This document shows, one piece after another, positions 12,816 to 22,118 of a DNA stretch of 64,000 nt. This DNA comes from Candidatus Planktophila sp. Lineage in GTDB: Bacteria; Actinomycetota; Actinomycetes; Nanopelagicales; Nanopelagicaceae. How positions within the stretch are numbered: position 1 is the stretch's first letter; each line of letters opens with the position of its first letter. The stretch is from NCBI GenBank assembly GCA_017858325.1, contig JAFMBT010000004.1, forward strand, positions 27,284 to 91,283, in the 5' to 3' direction. Under the pieces are notes generated by a model that made no database searches, was not told the origin of the DNA, and saw nothing but the letters and a program-made list of their open reading frames with translations. Made by a program: the position numbers and the translations under genes.

Positions 12816-13895
12816 ATGAAGATCACACTCAATCCCAACGCTAAAGATGCAGCAACACGCGATGCTCTCGTTGCTGAAGGTGGATTCGGTAAGTACTACA
12901 CCGACCACATGGTTATCTGTGAGTGGGATGAGAAGAACGGTTGGGCAGAACCTGAACTAGTTCCCTACGGTCCGCTTACTTTAGATCCTGCAACAGCGGT
13001 CTTTCATTATGGACAAGAGATCTTCGAAGGAATGAAGGCATATCGCCAACCTGATGGCGGGATTGCACTCTTTCGCCCTGAGGCAAATGCTAAGAGATTT
13101 GCACGAAGTGCTGCACGTTTAGCTCTTCCTGAAATGCCAGTTGAACTCTTTATTGAAACTGTTGAAACTCTCGTAAAGCAAGATGCTGGTTGGGTTCCTA
13201 ACAAAGTGGGAGAGTCTTTATATATTCGCCCATTTATGTTTGCTACCGAAGTCGGCTTAGGCGTACGCCCAACAAATAAAGCAACATTCCTTATTATCGC
13301 TACCCCTGCCGGTGCTTACTTTGATCCATCAAAGGCTGTCTCTGTCTGGATCTCCACCGAATATGTCCGCGCTTCACAAGGCGGAACAGGAGAGGCCAAG
13401 TGCGGCGGAAATTACGCGGCTTCACTCGTTGCACAGAAGGCTGCAGCGAAAGAAGGCTGCGATCAAGTTGTCTGGTTAGATGCCGTCGAGCGCAAGTGGG
13501 TAGAAGAGATGGGCGGCATGAATCTCTACTTTGTTAAAGGAGAAGGCGCCGCTGCCACAATCTTCACACCCAAACTCACCGGAACGCTGTTGCCAGGTGT
13601 TACACGCGATTCAATTTTAAGTGTTGCTGCAGATCTCGGATATACAGTTGAAGAAGGAATGATCAGCACCACCGATTGGCAAAATGGCATTGCCAGCGGT
13701 GAGATCACAGAAACATTTGCCTGTGGAACCGCCGCAGTTGTCTCACCGATCGGCCAAGCAAAGAGCGCGATGGGCACATGGGTTACTGGCGATGGTCAGC
13801 CAGGTTCGATCACAATGCAGATCCGCAATCACTTACTCGGTATCCAACATGGAAATATCGAAGATAAGCATGGCTGGGTGAAGAGAGTCCTCTAA
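12816..13895 (+). CDS. ilvE: Branched-chain amino acid aminotransferase
   Basis: IlvE transfers the amino group between glutamate and the 2-oxo acids of Val, Leu and Ile, the last step of all three pathways. It is a fold-type IV PLP enzyme. The Schiff-base lysine is Lys195 in GTGEAKCGGNYA, and FACGTAAVVSP is the cofactor phosphate-binding region. The 359-residue length fits the long actinobacterial branch. It starts one base after the leuB stop and its stop overlaps the cimA start. Confidence 0.95.
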   Translation: MKITLNPNAKDAATRDALVAEGGFGKYYTDHMVICEWDEKNGWAEPELVPYGPLTLDPATAVFHYGQEIFEGMKAYRQPDGGIALFRPEANAKRFARSAARLALPEMPVELFIETVETLVKQDAGWVPNKVGESLYIRPFMFATEVGLGVRPTNKATFLIIATPAGAYFDPSKAVSVWISTEYVRASQGGTGEAKCGGNYAASLVAQKAAAKEGCDQVVWLDAVERKWVEEMGGMNLYFVKGEGAAATIFTPKLTGTLLPGVTRDSILSVAADLGYTVEEGMISTTDWQNGIASGEITETFACGTAAVVSPIGQAKSAMGTWVTGDGQPGSITMQIRNHLLGIQHGNIEDKHGWVKRVL

Positions 13896-15481
13896 TGGCA
13901 ATTGATGACTCATTCCATATCTATGACACCACCTTGCGCGATGGCGCACAGCAAGAAGGGCTAAATCTCTCCGTCCACGACAAACTCACAATTGCACGCC
14001 ACCTTGATGATCTCGGTGTTGGCTTTATTGAAGGTGGTTGGCCCGGAGCTAATCCAAAAGATACCGAATTCTTCGCACTGGCAAAGAAAGAACTCAAACT
14101 CAAGAATGCAATATTTGTTGCATTCGGTGCCACTCGCCGCCCCAATGTAAAGGCAGATGATGATGTCCTTCTCGGAGCCCTTCGCGATTCGGGCGCCCCA
14201 GTGGTAACTCTGGTTGCAAAGGCCTTTGATCGCCACGTTGATCTTGCACTCAAGACAACTCTTGATGAGAACCTCGAAATGATTCGCGAGAGCATCACAC
14301 ACCTTCGCCAAGAAGGACAACGCGTATTTCTTGATGCAGAACACTTCTTTGATGGATACCGCAGCAATCGCGCCTACGCGCTAGAAGTTGTCCGCGTGGC
14401 GGCAGAATCTGGCGCTGATGTCATAGCACTCTGCGATACCAACGGTGGAATGTTGCCCGATGAACTCTCACAAGTTGTCCACGATGTTCTTCAATCATCT
14501 CAGGCACGTATCGGTATCCATTGCCACAATGACACTGGATGCGCCATCGCTAACTCGATGGCTGCCATTGCAGCAGGTGCCACCCACGTTCAAGGAACTC
14601 TTAACGGATACGGTGAGCGAACAGGTAACGCCGACCTTGTTTCGATTATCGCCAACTTAGAGTTGAAGAAAGATAAGCCAGTATTGCCCGAAAACGCCCT
14701 ACGCGAAGCCTTCCGCATCTCACATGCAGTTGCTGAGGTCACCAATGTTTCACCATCAGCGCGTCAACCATATGTAGGCGTATCCGCATTTGCACATAAG
14801 GCCGGGCTACATGCATCTGCAATCAAAGTTGATTCCAATCTTTACCAGCACGAAGATCCAGCATCTGTTGGAAACGATATGCGCATGCTGGTCTCTGAGA
14901 TGGCTGGTCGTGCATCTATTGAACTTAAATCCCTAGAACTCGGTGTTGACCTTGGGGGAGACCGCGAACTTATCGGCCGCGTTGTTGAAAAAGTGAAAGA
15001 GATGGAATCTCGCGGCTTCACATTCGAGGCAGCCGATGCATCCTTTGAGCTACTACTTCTTGAAGAACTCAACGAAGTTCGCCCAGCGTTTTTCACAATT
15101 GATCACTGGCTCACCACAACAGAGCGCAGTGAAGGTTCAATTGTGACAAAGGCGGAAGTAACAGTCACCGCACAAGGAAAAGTGATTACCTGTAGCGGTA
15201 CTGGAAATGGTCCGGTAAACGCCTTCGACCGTGCATTACGTGAAGGCCTAAACACACTGTATCCAGAGCTAGTCGTACTTGAACTTACCGATTACAAAGT
15301 TCGAATTCTTGAAGGTCGCCTTGGTACTGGCGCTATTACTCGCGTCTTAGTTGAAACATCCGATGGCAAAGGCAAATGGAGCACCGTTGGCGTCCACGAA
15401 AACGTCATCGCCGCATCTGCCATGGCACTTGAAGATGCACTCACCTTCGGCTTACTGCGACAAGGACGAAAGCCCGAGTAG
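13895..15481 (+). CDS. cimA: (R)-citramalate synthase
   Basis: CimA condenses acetyl-CoA with pyruvate to citramalate, giving 2-oxobutyrate for isoleucine without threonine dehydratase. The DRE-TIM motif YDTTLRDGAQQEG, the GGWPGANPKD loop and HCHNDTGCAIANS metal region match citramalate synthase rather than isopropylmalate synthase. A LeuA-type dimer/regulatory domain fills the last ~130 residues (LTDYKVRILEG). The length is 528 residues. It ends the ilvB operon, and its products need LeuCD, encoded 45 kb away. Function is assigned by family only. Confidence 0.9.
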   Translation: MAIDDSFHIYDTTLRDGAQQEGLNLSVHDKLTIARHLDDLGVGFIEGGWPGANPKDTEFFALAKKELKLKNAIFVAFGATRRPNVKADDDVLLGALRDSGAPVVTLVAKAFDRHVDLALKTTLDENLEMIRESITHLRQEGQRVFLDAEHFFDGYRSNRAYALEVVRVAAESGADVIALCDTNGGMLPDELSQVVHDVLQSSQARIGIHCHNDTGCAIANSMAAIAAGATHVQGTLNGYGERTGNADLVSIIANLELKKDKPVLPENALREAFRISHAVAEVTNVSPSARQPYVGVSAFAHKAGLHASAIKVDSNLYQHEDPASVGNDMRMLVSEMAGRASIELKSLELGVDLGGDRELIGRVVEKVKEMESRGFTFEAADASFELLLLEELNEVRPAFFTIDHWLTTTERSEGSIVTKAEVTVTAQGKVITCSGTGNGPVNAFDRALREGLNTLYPELVVLELTDYKVRILEGRLGTGAITRVLVETSDGKGKWSTVGVHENVIAASAMALEDALTFGLLRQGRKPE

Positions 15482-15490
15482 CCTTTATCT

Positions 15491-16405
15491 ATGAGCCATG
15501 ACTTCGAAAAGATCCGTCATGACTTTGCGTTTCATATAGAGCGTGAACGCAGCCTCTCTGTGCATACTGTCAGGGCATATCTGGGTGATGTCGACAGCCT
15601 GTTAGCGCATTTGGATTCATTGGGTGTGAGGGATTTTTCACAATTAACACTGGCTCACATTCGCTCGTGGTTGGCTAATCAGCAGGTCAAAGGTGGTGCG
15701 CGAACTACCTTGTCGCGCCGCGCGGTTTCCATCCGCATCTTTACCAAGTGGGCACATAAGAAAGGTTTCCTGGCCAGCGATGTAGGAATTTCACTTGCAA
15801 TACCTAAGGGTCATCGCACTCTGCCGGATGTACTCACCGTGGCTGATGCATCCCTTGCGATGGATGCACTGGGAGTAAGAGTTGGTGAAGAAAAAGGACC
15901 GCTTGCAGTGCGCGATCTGGCAATCCTGGAAGTTCTCTATGCAACGGGTGCGCGAGTTTCAGAGCTCTGCGGACTTGATTTTGCAGATGTTGATTATTCG
16001 CGCAATACGATTCGAGTATTGGGTAAAGGAAATAAAGAGCGGACTATTCCGTTGGGAAATCCTGCTATGAAGGCACTTGATTCGTGGATAAAGAGCGCTC
16101 GTCCATCTCTAGCTAGCGACAAGTCTGGCACAGCTGTATTTCTTGGGGCGCGCGGAAAGCGAATTGATCAGCGCACTGTTCGCACTGTGGTTTATGAGGC
16201 GCTCTCGGCACTCGAAGGGGTGGAGCGAATGGGGCCGCATGGGCTGCGCCATTCTGCGGCTACACATTTACTTGAAGGGGGAGCAGACCTTCGTACGGTG
16301 CAAGAAATCTTGGGCCACGCATCCCTTGCAACGACGCAGATCTACACCCATGTATCCACCGAAAGGCTTCAAAAAGCCTTTAAGCAGGCTCATCCCCGCG
16401 CCTAA
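15491..16405 (+). CDS. xerC: Tyrosine recombinase XerC/XerD family
   Basis: A 304-residue site-specific recombinase of the type that resolves chromosome dimers at dif with FtsK. It has an N-terminal SAM-like core-binding domain and a complete catalytic set: Arg155 (ATGARVSEL), Lys179, His250 and Arg253 (HGLRHSAATHL), His276 and the nucleophile Tyr285 (TTQIYTHVS). It lies just upstream of rpsB-tsf, the standard place for xerC in actinobacteria, so this is a housekeeping recombinase and not an integrase of a mobile element. The start is 9 bases after cimA. Confidence 0.88.
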   Translation: MSHDFEKIRHDFAFHIERERSLSVHTVRAYLGDVDSLLAHLDSLGVRDFSQLTLAHIRSWLANQQVKGGARTTLSRRAVSIRIFTKWAHKKGFLASDVGISLAIPKGHRTLPDVLTVADASLAMDALGVRVGEEKGPLAVRDLAILEVLYATGARVSELCGLDFADVDYSRNTIRVLGKGNKERTIPLGNPAMKALDSWIKSARPSLASDKSGTAVFLGARGKRIDQRTVRTVVYEALSALEGVERMGPHGLRHSAATHLLEGGADLRTVQEILGHASLATTQIYTHVSTERLQKAFKQAHPRA

Positions 16406-16525
16406 GGTGGGATTTTGCACTCATCTGGCTCAGGTAGAATTTCGCTCAGCATCAGTTGAAAAATTGATGACTTCTCAGTACTTAATTCGTGAATCGCGTA
16501 TGCGAGGAATGAAGGCCACTTCGGT

Positions 16526-16636
16526 CTGATGTCTCTGACATTAGTCGGCGTTGTAAGTGCGACGGACTTAACAAAGCGTTAAGTCATAAACCGAGCAGAT
16601 TTTCTGCGAGTGCTTACGCGCGCGCATAGAAAATCT
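16526..16636 (+). promoter_or_regulatory. Structured 5' leader of rpsB-tsf with competing hairpins
   Basis: The 247-base gap before rpsB holds successive stems. CTGATGTC pairs with GACATTAG (16526-16544, one G-U). GACTTAAC pairs with GTTAAGTC (16565-16585, perfect 8 bp). GCAGA pairs with TCTGC (16595-16607). AGATTTTCT (16597-16605) also pairs perfectly with AGAAAATCT (16628-16636) just before the AAAAAGGAG Shine-Dalgarno. The last two stems exclude each other. A -10-like TAGAAT near 16435 could start the transcript. Autogenous control by S2 is plausible but not shown. Confidence 0.5.
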
Positions 16637-16652
16637 AAAAAGGAGTGCCGTC

Positions 16653-17453
16653 ATGGCAGGAGTAACAATGCGTGAACTCCTCGACAGTGGAGTCCATTTT
16701 GGACATCAGACACGTCGATGGAACCCAAAGATGAAGCGTTTTATTTTCACAGAACGCAATGGCATCTACATCATCGATATTCAGCAATCACTTGCTTTGA
16801 TCGATCAGGCGTATGCCTTCGTAAAAGATACAGTTGCAAAGGGTGGCCACGTTCTATTCGTTGGCACAAAGAAGCAGGCACACCAGCCAATTATTCAGCA
16901 GGCTGCACGCGTTGGTATGCCAACTGTGACAGAGCGCTGGTTAGGTGGAATGCTCACCAACTTCCCAACTGTCTACAAGCGTATTCAGCGTCTTAAGGAG
17001 CTCGAAGCCCTTGAGAATGCAAATGACATGTTGCTGACAAAGAAGGAACTTCTAGTGCTTCGTCGTGAGCGCGAAAAACTTCACAAGAACCTTGACGGTA
17101 TCCGTCACATGACCAAGTTGCCTTCAGCAATCTGGGTTGTCGATACCAAGAAGGAGCACCTCGCGGTTGCCGAAGCCAAGAAGCTCGGTATCCCTGTTAT
17201 TGCAATTCTTGATACCAACTGTGATCCAGATGAAGTTGATTACAAGATTCCTGGTAACGATGATGCAATCCGTTCAATCGAATTGCTCACACGTGTCATC
17301 ACAGATGCAATCGTTGAGGGCCTCAAGGCTCGCACAGCGACAACATCTGCAGATGTAAAGCCGGTTGAGGCAGCAACTGCAGAGACTGCAACTGCTGAAC
17401 TTGAGAGTGCAATTCTTAATTCAGCAGCTCCAGCAGAAACCCCGGAGGCGTAA
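16653..17453 (+). CDS. rpsB: 30S ribosomal protein S2
   Basis: S2 joins the small subunit late and is needed for binding S1 and mRNA. It opens with [22 protein letters not shown], and [15 protein letters not shown] is the second family signature. The conserved part ends near residue 230 and a ~35-residue Ala/Glu/Thr-rich tail follows, as in several actinobacterial S2 proteins. It has a strong Shine-Dalgarno (AAAAAGGAG) after a foldable leader and heads an rpsB-tsf-pyrH-frr operon. Confidence 0.97.
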   Translation: MAGVTMRELLDSGVHFGHQTRRWNPKMKRFIFTERNGIYIIDIQQSLALIDQAYAFVKDTVAKGGHVLFVGTKKQAHQPIIQQAARVGMPTVTERWLGGMLTNFPTVYKRIQRLKELEALENANDMLLTKKELLVLRREREKLHKNLDGIRHMTKLPSAIWVVDTKKEHLAVAEAKKLGIPVIAILDTNCDPDEVDYKIPGNDDAIRSIELLTRVITDAIVEGLKARTATTSADVKPVEAATAETATAELESAILNSAAPAETPEA

Positions 17454-17456
17454 GAA

Positions 17457-18284
17457 TTGGCTAACTACACAGCAGAAGATGTAAAGCGTCTCCGCGAAGC
17501 AACCGCTGCGGGAATGCTTGATTGCAAGAAGGCCTTAGATGAAGCAGATGGCGATTATGACAAAGCCCTCGATATCATCCGTGTTAAGGGACTTAAGGGC
17601 GTAACAAAGCGCGAAGGTCGTCTGACATCAAATGGTCTTGTTGTTGCAAAGGTCTCAGGAGATCTTGGCGTCATGCTCGAACTCAACTGTGAGACAGACT
17701 TCGTTGCAAAGGGCGAGCGTTTTATCGCTCTCGGTGATGAACTCGTAGAGCACCTGCAATCAGCAAAGAGTTCAGATGTCGAATCATTCCTTTCCTCAAC
17801 GATGGCAAATGGAAAGACAGTGCAATTCGTTATTGACGAAGGCAATGCCACGCTGGGTGAAAAGATTGAAGTTCGTAACGTTGCAGTGATCGAAGGACCA
17901 GTTGGTCTCTATCTTCACAAAACCAGCCCAGATCTTCCACCACAGGTGGGTGTTCTCGTCTCACTTGCAAAGGAAGCAGCAGAAGTGGGTAAGGATGTTG
18001 CCCAGCACATTGCAGCATTTGCGCCAAAGTTTGTTCACCGTGATGACGTACCTACAGATTTGATCGAGAACGAGCGCCGTGTTGCAGAAGCGACAGCGCG
18101 CGAAGAGGGGAAGCCAGAAGCCGCCCTTTCAAAGATCATTGAGGGTCGCGTGACCGGCTTTGTTAAGGAAGTCAGCTTGCTCGAACAGGCATTTGCCAAA
18201 GATGCCAAGAAGACTGTGCAGCAGATCCTTGATGAGGCAGGAACCGCCGTCAAGAAGTTCCACCGTTTCCGCGTCGGTCAGTAG
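17457..18284 (+). CDS. tsf: Elongation factor Ts
   Basis: EF-Ts recycles EF-Tu by GDP release. The N-terminal UBA-like domain MANYTAEDVKRLREATAAGMLDCKKAL and the EF-Tu-contacting TDFVAKGE motif are visible. The 275-residue length is usual. The start is a TTG at 17457, set 3 bases after rpsB behind a GGAGG Shine-Dalgarno; no better start exists and the family N-terminus begins exactly here. The order rpsB-tsf is nearly universal. Confidence 0.96.
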   Translation: MANYTAEDVKRLREATAAGMLDCKKALDEADGDYDKALDIIRVKGLKGVTKREGRLTSNGLVVAKVSGDLGVMLELNCETDFVAKGERFIALGDELVEHLQSAKSSDVESFLSSTMANGKTVQFVIDEGNATLGEKIEVRNVAVIEGPVGLYLHKTSPDLPPQVGVLVSLAKEAAEVGKDVAQHIAAFAPKFVHRDDVPTDLIENERRVAEATAREEGKPEAALSKIIEGRVTGFVKEVSLLEQAFAKDAKKTVQQILDEAGTAVKKFHRFRVGQ

Positions 18285-18323
18285 ACTTACAGAACGAAAT
18301 ATTAGAGTTGAAAGGAGCACCCA

Positions 18324-19046
18324 ATGCCCGGTACACGAGGTTCGTATCGGAGGGTGCTCCTTAAACTTTCTGGGGAAGTTTTTGGTGGCACCAAAGGCAT
18401 CGGTGTTGATCCCGATGTCTTAGCAGATGTGGCAAAGCAGATCGCAACGGTAGTCCGCGAAGGAACTCAGATCGCAATTGTTGTTGGTGGAGGTAACTTC
18501 TTTAGAGGTGCAGAGCTCTCAGAGCGCGGCATGGAACGCTCGCGCGCCGATTACATGGGAATGCTCGGCACCGTAATGAATTGTTTAGCGTTACAAGATT
18601 TTCTTGAGAAAGAGGGTGTTGATACTCGCGTCCAAACAGCGATCACCATGGGCCAGGTGGCAGAGCCATATGTTCCACGCCGGGCCATTCGACATCTTGA
18701 AAAAGGTCGCGTTGTAATTTTCGGAGCCGGTGCGGGAATGCCATTTTTCACAACCGATACCGTTGCGGCGCAACGCGCACTTGAAATTGGTGCAGAGGCG
18801 CTACTTCTTGCAAAGAGCGGTGTGGATGGCGTCTATAACGCAGATCCACGTAAAGATTCGACGGCCGTTAAGTACGACTCGATCTCCTACGATGAGGTCC
18901 TGCAGAAATCCTTGGCCGTTGCAGATGCTGCAGCCTTTAGCCTCTGCCGGGAGAACTCACTGCCTATCGTGGTCTTTGATTTGATGGCTGCAGGCAATAT
19001 TGGCCGCGCGGTTCGCGGTGAAAAGATCGGAACACTCGTTGCATAG
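18324..19046 (+). CDS. pyrH: Uridylate kinase (UMP kinase)
   Basis: PyrH phosphorylates UMP to UDP with ATP and is a hexameric amino-acid-kinase-fold enzyme, unrelated to eukaryotic UMP kinase. The N-terminal [14 protein letters not shown], the glycine-rich [10 protein letters not shown] and the nucleotide-binding [13 protein letters not shown] motifs are all present. The 240 residues match. It begins with GAAAGGAG before the ATG, 39 bases after tsf, and continues the rpsB operon. Confidence 0.96.
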   Translation: MPGTRGSYRRVLLKLSGEVFGGTKGIGVDPDVLADVAKQIATVVREGTQIAIVVGGGNFFRGAELSERGMERSRADYMGMLGTVMNCLALQDFLEKEGVDTRVQTAITMGQVAEPYVPRRAIRHLEKGRVVIFGAGAGMPFFTTDTVAAQRALEIGAEALLLAKSGVDGVYNADPRKDSTAVKYDSISYDEVLQKSLAVADAAAFSLCRENSLPIVVFDLMAAGNIGRAVRGEKIGTLVA

Positions 19047-19094
19047 GCAACAAGTTGATATCTTTAAGACCTCTATGGACGGGATGGGAAAACC

Positions 19095-19658
19095 ATGGCA
19101 GATATAGCAACGCTTTTAGCCGATGCTGAATCGAAGATGAATAAGGCTGTCGAGGTTGCTAAAGATGACTTCGGCGCTATTCGCACCGGCCGGGCTCATC
19201 CTGCAATGTTTAATAAAATTATGGTCGATTACTACGGCACCTTTACACCTCTATCGCAGTTAGCGACAATCCAGATTCCAGAGCCACGGATGGCAGTTGT
19301 TTCACCCTTTGATAAAGGCGCTATGGCCGGGATTGAAAAGGCGATCCGTGATTCAGATCTCGGCGTTAACCCTCAGACCGATGGCGTTGTGATCCGCGTG
19401 AATTTCCCGCAATTAACTGAGGAACGCCGCAAGGATTACATCAAGGTGGCCAAGACCAAGGCGGAAGATTCAAAGATTTCAATGCGCAACATCCGTCGCC
19501 ATGCGAAAGAGGCTATGGAAAAGCTGGAGAAAGATGGCGATATTGGAAAAGATGATGTCGCACGTGGCGAGAAAGAGTTGGAGAAAGTCACAGCAGATCA
19601 CGTCGCCAAGATTGATGAACTACTCAAGCATAAGGAGACTGAACTTCTCGAGGTCTAG
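19095..19658 (+). CDS. frr: Ribosome recycling factor
   Basis: RRF splits post-termination ribosomes together with EF-G. The protein is 187 residues, and shows the family motifs FGAIRTGRAHPAMFNKI, the GVVIRVNFPQLTEERRKD loop and the long C-terminal helix with MRNIRRHAKEAMEKLEKDG. The gap to pyrH is 48 bases and contains a weak purine-rich GGGATGGG before the ATG. This is the standard pyrH-frr-cdsA order of actinobacteria. Confidence 0.96.
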   Translation: MADIATLLADAESKMNKAVEVAKDDFGAIRTGRAHPAMFNKIMVDYYGTFTPLSQLATIQIPEPRMAVVSPFDKGAMAGIEKAIRDSDLGVNPQTDGVVIRVNFPQLTEERRKDYIKVAKTKAEDSKISMRNIRRHAKEAMEKLEKDGDIGKDDVARGEKELEKVTADHVAKIDELLKHKETELLEV

Positions 19659-19675
19659 AGAGTTCCTAAATCCCT

Positions 19676-20521
19676 GTGAGTGATTTACATTCTTTTAATG
19701 AGGCGATCAACGAGCGCGCAGGGCGCAAGTTGGTTCCATCCATCCTTGTCGGACTTGGCCTCATCGCCCTTATCTGGCTATCACTTGCCTTTGAACGGGT
19801 AATTTTTGCCGGCCTTGTCTCGATCGCTCTGATTTTAGCTATTCAAGAACTCTCTCGCGCCTTTACTTCGATAGGTTTTGTAAACTCATTTAGAACTCTG
19901 GCAGTTGCAGTCTTTGCAATCTCCATGACTACCTGGTTTGCAGGGATCAACGGATTGGCAGTTGCTACTGCGGCAAGTTTCACGCTTATTCTCTTACTCT
20001 CGCTCAGGCACGGCACCGAAAACTTTATCAAGCGTGCCAGCTCAACTGCGCTGGCACTTCTCTATCTTCCATTTTTGGGTGGCTTCATTATCTTGATCGC
20101 CCGCCCTAATAACGGCCTGGCAGCGGTAATGACTTTTTTAGTCCTGATTGGTTGCAACGACACCTTCGGATATCTCGTTGGCGTTCTGATCGGAAAGCAT
20201 CGCTTTGCACCGAATATCAGCCCAAAGAAATCAGTAGAAGGCTTGATTGGATCGATTATTGCAACATCTATTGGTGGGGCGTTGGCTTTTCATTACATCC
20301 TAGAGAGTGATTATCGCTACGGGATCGCGACAGGGTTGATGACTGTCTTCACTGCAACGTGTGGTGATCTCATTGAAAGTGCGATGAAACGAGATATGTC
20401 ACTTAAGGATATGGGGACCTTGTTACCTGGCCATGGCGGAGTTCTTGATCGCATCGATTCTGCAATATTTTCAGCTCCAGCTATCTATATCGCACTCGAA
20501 CTCGTCAAACGGTTCTCATGA
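19676..20521 (+). CDS. cdsA: Phosphatidate cytidylyltransferase (CDP-diglyceride synthase)
   Basis: CdsA makes CDP-diacylglycerol from phosphatidate and CTP in the membrane, the precursor for phosphatidylglycerol made by PgsA elsewhere in this window. It has about seven to eight transmembrane helices and the C-terminal family signature [16 protein letters not shown] followed by [14 protein letters not shown], which holds the metal-binding aspartates. The 281 residues are normal. It starts with GTG 18 bases after frr, without a clear Shine-Dalgarno. Its stop overlaps the rlmN ATG. Confidence 0.94.
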   Translation: MSDLHSFNEAINERAGRKLVPSILVGLGLIALIWLSLAFERVIFAGLVSIALILAIQELSRAFTSIGFVNSFRTLAVAVFAISMTTWFAGINGLAVATAASFTLILLLSLRHGTENFIKRASSTALALLYLPFLGGFIILIARPNNGLAAVMTFLVLIGCNDTFGYLVGVLIGKHRFAPNISPKKSVEGLIGSIIATSIGGALAFHYILESDYRYGIATGLMTVFTATCGDLIESAMKRDMSLKDMGTLLPGHGGVLDRIDSAIFSAPAIYIALELVKRFS

Positions 20522-21630
20522 TTGAGATTCCACTAGTTTTTGACGAGCCACCCCAGAAGAAGAAGGCACCTAAGCACCTGGCTGATCTCTCACCGGCAGA
20601 GCGCAAGGCGTGGGCGGCGCAACTTGGTTTTCAACCATTTCGCGCCTCACAAGTAGCAACACATTACTTCTCACATCTATCTAATAAGCCTGAGCAGTGG
20701 AGTGATATCCCGGCAGATCAGCGCGAGACGATAGCAGCGGCTCTTACGCCGCAACTGATCGAGCTTGTAACAACTCGAACAACTGATGGGGGAATGACGA
20801 GAAAAGATTTGTGGAAACTCCATGATGGAGTTCTCGTTGAATCTGTTCTGATGCGATACACCGATCGCGTGACTGTCTGTATCTCATCCCAGGCAGGATG
20901 TGGAATGAATTGCCCATTCTGCGCTACAGGTCAGGCCGGTCTTACGCGAAATCTCACAGCTGGCGAGATCACAGAACAGATTGTTGCCGCAGCTCGGGCC
21001 TGCCAGGATGGCGAATTACCTGGGGGCCCTACGCGATTATCGAATATTGTCTTTATGGGTATGGGAGAACCACTTGCCAATTACAGCGCAGTTGTCCGCA
21101 CACTTCATAACATCGTAGATCCAAACCCTGATGGACTTGGCATCAGTGCGCGCTCTGTCACTGTTTCAACGGTCGGCTTGGTTAATGGAATTGAAAAATT
21201 GATGGATGAAGGCATTAACTGCACATTGGCAGTTTCTCTTCATACTCCAGATGATGAACTGCGCGATACCTTGGTGCCAATTAATAATCGTTTCAATGTT
21301 CGTGAAGTCTTGGCAGCTGCTGATGCCTACGAGAAGAAGACTGGCCGCCGCTACTCCATTGAATACGCACTCATTAGAGATATCAACGATCAATCGTGGC
21401 GCTCAGATTTACTGGGACGCTTACTCAAAAGCCGTAACGCCCACGTTAATCTGATTCCACTTAATCCGACCCCGGGGTCGAAATGGACCGCTTCTCGTCG
21501 TGAGGACGAAGCGGAATTCGTACGAATCCTGGAAAGCTATGGAGTTCCTGTGACGGTACGTGACACTCGTGGCCGTGAGATCGATGGGGCGTGTGGCCAA
21601 TTGGCCGCTGCCGAAAAGGGAAAAGAATAA
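20518..21630 (+). CDS. rlmN: 23S rRNA A2503 C2-methyltransferase, radical SAM (RlmN)
   Basis: RlmN methylates A2503 of 23S rRNA and A37 of some tRNAs. The radical SAM cluster cysteines are Cys128, Cys132 and Cys135 in GCGMNCPFC, and the SAM-binding GMGEPL follows. The catalytic methyl-accepting cysteine lies near the C-terminus in EIDGACGQL. The 370 residues are full length. It overlaps cdsA by 4 bases in ATGA style and is the last gene of the rpsB operon before a new leaderless promoter. Confidence 0.95.
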   Translation: MIEIPLVFDEPPQKKKAPKHLADLSPAERKAWAAQLGFQPFRASQVATHYFSHLSNKPEQWSDIPADQRETIAAALTPQLIELVTTRTTDGGMTRKDLWKLHDGVLVESVLMRYTDRVTVCISSQAGCGMNCPFCATGQAGLTRNLTAGEITEQIVAAARACQDGELPGGPTRLSNIVFMGMGEPLANYSAVVRTLHNIVDPNPDGLGISARSVTVSTVGLVNGIEKLMDEGINCTLAVSLHTPDDELRDTLVPINNRFNVREVLAAADAYEKKTGRRYSIEYALIRDINDQSWRSDLLGRLLKSRNAHVNLIPLNPTPGSKWTASRREDEAEFVRILESYGVPVTVRDTRGREIDGACGQLAAAEKGKE

Positions 21631-21631
21631 G

Positions 21632-21637
21632 TAGACT
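21632..21637 (+). promoter_or_regulatory. -10 box of a leaderless promoter for the DinB-fold gene
   Basis: TAGACT begins 1 nt after the rlmN stop codon and ends 7 nt before the ATG at 21645. No Shine-Dalgarno is present. The hexamer is identical to those before gatC and ylxR. Confidence 0.6.
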
Positions 21638-21644
21638 CGGCGCT

Positions 21645-22115
21645 ATGGATATCCGTGAGGCGGCAGCAGCGTATGAAAGTTCCACTCAATTTTTTCTCAA
21701 TCTCGCGCGCGGTGTGGCGCCAGAACAATTAGATGTCCACCATGAAAACGGTTGGTCTGCTCGCCAAATTATTCACCATGTCGCCGACTCTGAAGCCCAG
21801 TCATATGCCCGTCTTAGGCGATTGGTGGCAGAACCTGAGGGCAGCCTGATTCAAGGATATGACGAAAGCGCCTGGGCCGAATGTGAAAAGCTCGGCTATC
21901 AAGATTCACCAGTGGAGAATTCAATTGCTGTTTATGCAGCGGTGCGTGCCGGTTCACTTGATGTCCTTAAGCGTTTAGAAGAAACTGATTTAGAAAAATC
22001 GGGGGAGCATTCAGAGCGTGGAAAATTCACAATCGAGACATGGTTACAGAGTTATATAAAGCATCCGCTTGATCACGGCGATCAATTAATTAGAGCAACC
22101 AAGGGGCAGGAGTAG
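21645..22115 (+). CDS. DinB-superfamily four-helix protein
   Basis: This 156-residue protein looks like a DinB/YfiT-type helical bundle. Metal-binding histidines of the family are suggested by IIHHVADSEAQSYARL and by the C-terminal IKHPLDHGDQLIR. Such proteins include thiol-dependent transferases (bacillithiol or mycothiol types) and many of unknown function; the substrate cannot be told here. I start it at ATG 21645, because the longer frame in the track enters rlmN and the -10 box sits just upstream. It ends 3 bases before the aldehyde dehydrogenase gene, so it may be co-transcribed with the polyamine cassette. Confidence 0.75.
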   Translation: MDIREAAAAYESSTQFFLNLARGVAPEQLDVHHENGWSARQIIHHVADSEAQSYARLRRLVAEPEGSLIQGYDESAWAECEKLGYQDSPVENSIAVYAAVRAGSLDVLKRLEETDLEKSGEHSERGKFTIETWLQSYIKHPLDHGDQLIRATKGQE

Positions 22116-22118
22116 GTT

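Noticed and set aside
15491-16405. Tyrosine recombinase as a sign of an integrated element
   Set aside because: It is housekeeping xerC in its normal place before rpsB; no att repeats, phage or cargo genes are nearby.
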